Shown here: positions 6,401 through 6,431 of the stretch, piece by piece
Layout of the letters: every line of letters begins with the position of its first letter
Numbering within the stretch: position 1 is the stretch's first letter
Assembly: GCF_034470605.1 (NCBI RefSeq)
Contig: NZ_JARGYT010000070.1
Coordinates: 1-6,431 of the forward strand
DNA: 6,431 nucleotides
Direction of reading: 5' to 3'
Source of the DNA: Cyrtobacter comes
GTDB lineage: Bacteria > Pseudomonadota > Alphaproteobacteria > Rickettsiales > Midichloriaceae
Made by a program: the position numbers and the translations under genes
Notes under the pieces: model-generated
Told to the model about the DNA's origin: nothing
Database searches by the model: none
What the model saw: the letters and a program-made list of their open reading frames with translations, nothing else

Positions 6401-6431
6401 ATGGTATTTAGATGGATAAAAGGTTGTTTCC
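6401..6431 (+). CDS. Start of a plus-strand gene, possibly a transposase (partial)
   Basis: An ATG at 6401 is preceded by a perfect GGAGG (6388-6392) at eight bases, the best ribosome binding site in the window. Only ten residues are visible (MVFRWIKGCF) before the right edge, too few to identify the product. Its position just inside a presumed insertion-sequence end suggests a transposase. Another frame from an ATG at 6364 reads MEKMQYYIGGDKYGI and then stops at TAG, which could be a decayed start of the same gene. The gene diverges from the VirB6 gene on the other strand. Confidence 0.35.
   Translation, partial: MVFRWIKGCF

Larger units (their letters stand above)
6335..6431 (+). mobile_element. 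Probable insertion-sequence end inside the secretion operon
   Basis: The reading frame of the presumed virB4 breaks exactly where the sequence changes to GGCACTGTTAACAAAGG (6335-6351), which has the look of an IS terminal repeat next to a CTAG tetranucleotide (6332-6335), a target of the YTAR type used by some IS5-group elements. A plus-strand gene with a strong ribosome binding site starts about 50 bases further in, the usual layout for a transposase close to its IS end. The other end and the target duplication are outside the window, so family and identity are not established. Confidence 0.4.

Overview
The window is AT-rich and comes from an alphaproteobacterium that is most likely an intracellular Rickettsiales member. 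Three things point there: a very large, cysteine-rich VirB6/TrbL protein with a signal peptide and a long N-terminal extension (the rickettsial VirB6 style), an rpmF-plsX-fabH operon with a cysteine-free L32, and several decayed insertion sequences in a degrading intergenic zone. I cannot name the genus.

Layout: positions 1-1190 are a 'graveyard' without an intact gene. It holds the start of a frameshifted IS1-type transposase on the minus strand (1-156, running off the left edge), a decayed IS630-type DDE transposase on the plus strand (about 302-672, with three stops and a frameshift), then a gene-free stretch (673-1098) with several hairpins and a faint decayed-looking reading frame. From 1189 to 3665 a minus-strand operon reads rpmF > plsX > fabH > an unrecognised 62-residue ORF, with an extended -10 promoter just before rpmF. 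From 3766 to 6273 lies one large minus-strand gene, a VirB6-family inner-membrane channel protein of a type IV secretion system. Its start overlaps (ATGA) the last codons of an upstream gene that looks like the VirB4 ATPase C-terminus. That upstream gene is open for only 23 codons and then meets a stop at a sequence that looks like the end of an insertion element, which has its own plus-strand reading frame with a strong ribosome binding site running off the right edge.

How the genes work together: plsX (acyl-phosphate formation for phospholipid synthesis) and fabH (initiation of type II fatty-acid synthesis) are translationally coupled and sit behind the ribosomal protein gene rpmF, an arrangement widespread in bacteria that links membrane-lipid supply to growth. 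The VirB6 gene belongs to a separate virB3-virB4-virB6-type secretion cluster. The apparent loss of the upstream virB4 copy by insertion is the main biological question here: the VirB6 gene is intact but may be cut off from its operon. I see no clear new system; the points worth a second look are the interrupted secretion operon, the run of three hairpins at 706-780, the decayed frame at 646-1068 and the unknown small ORF after fabH.
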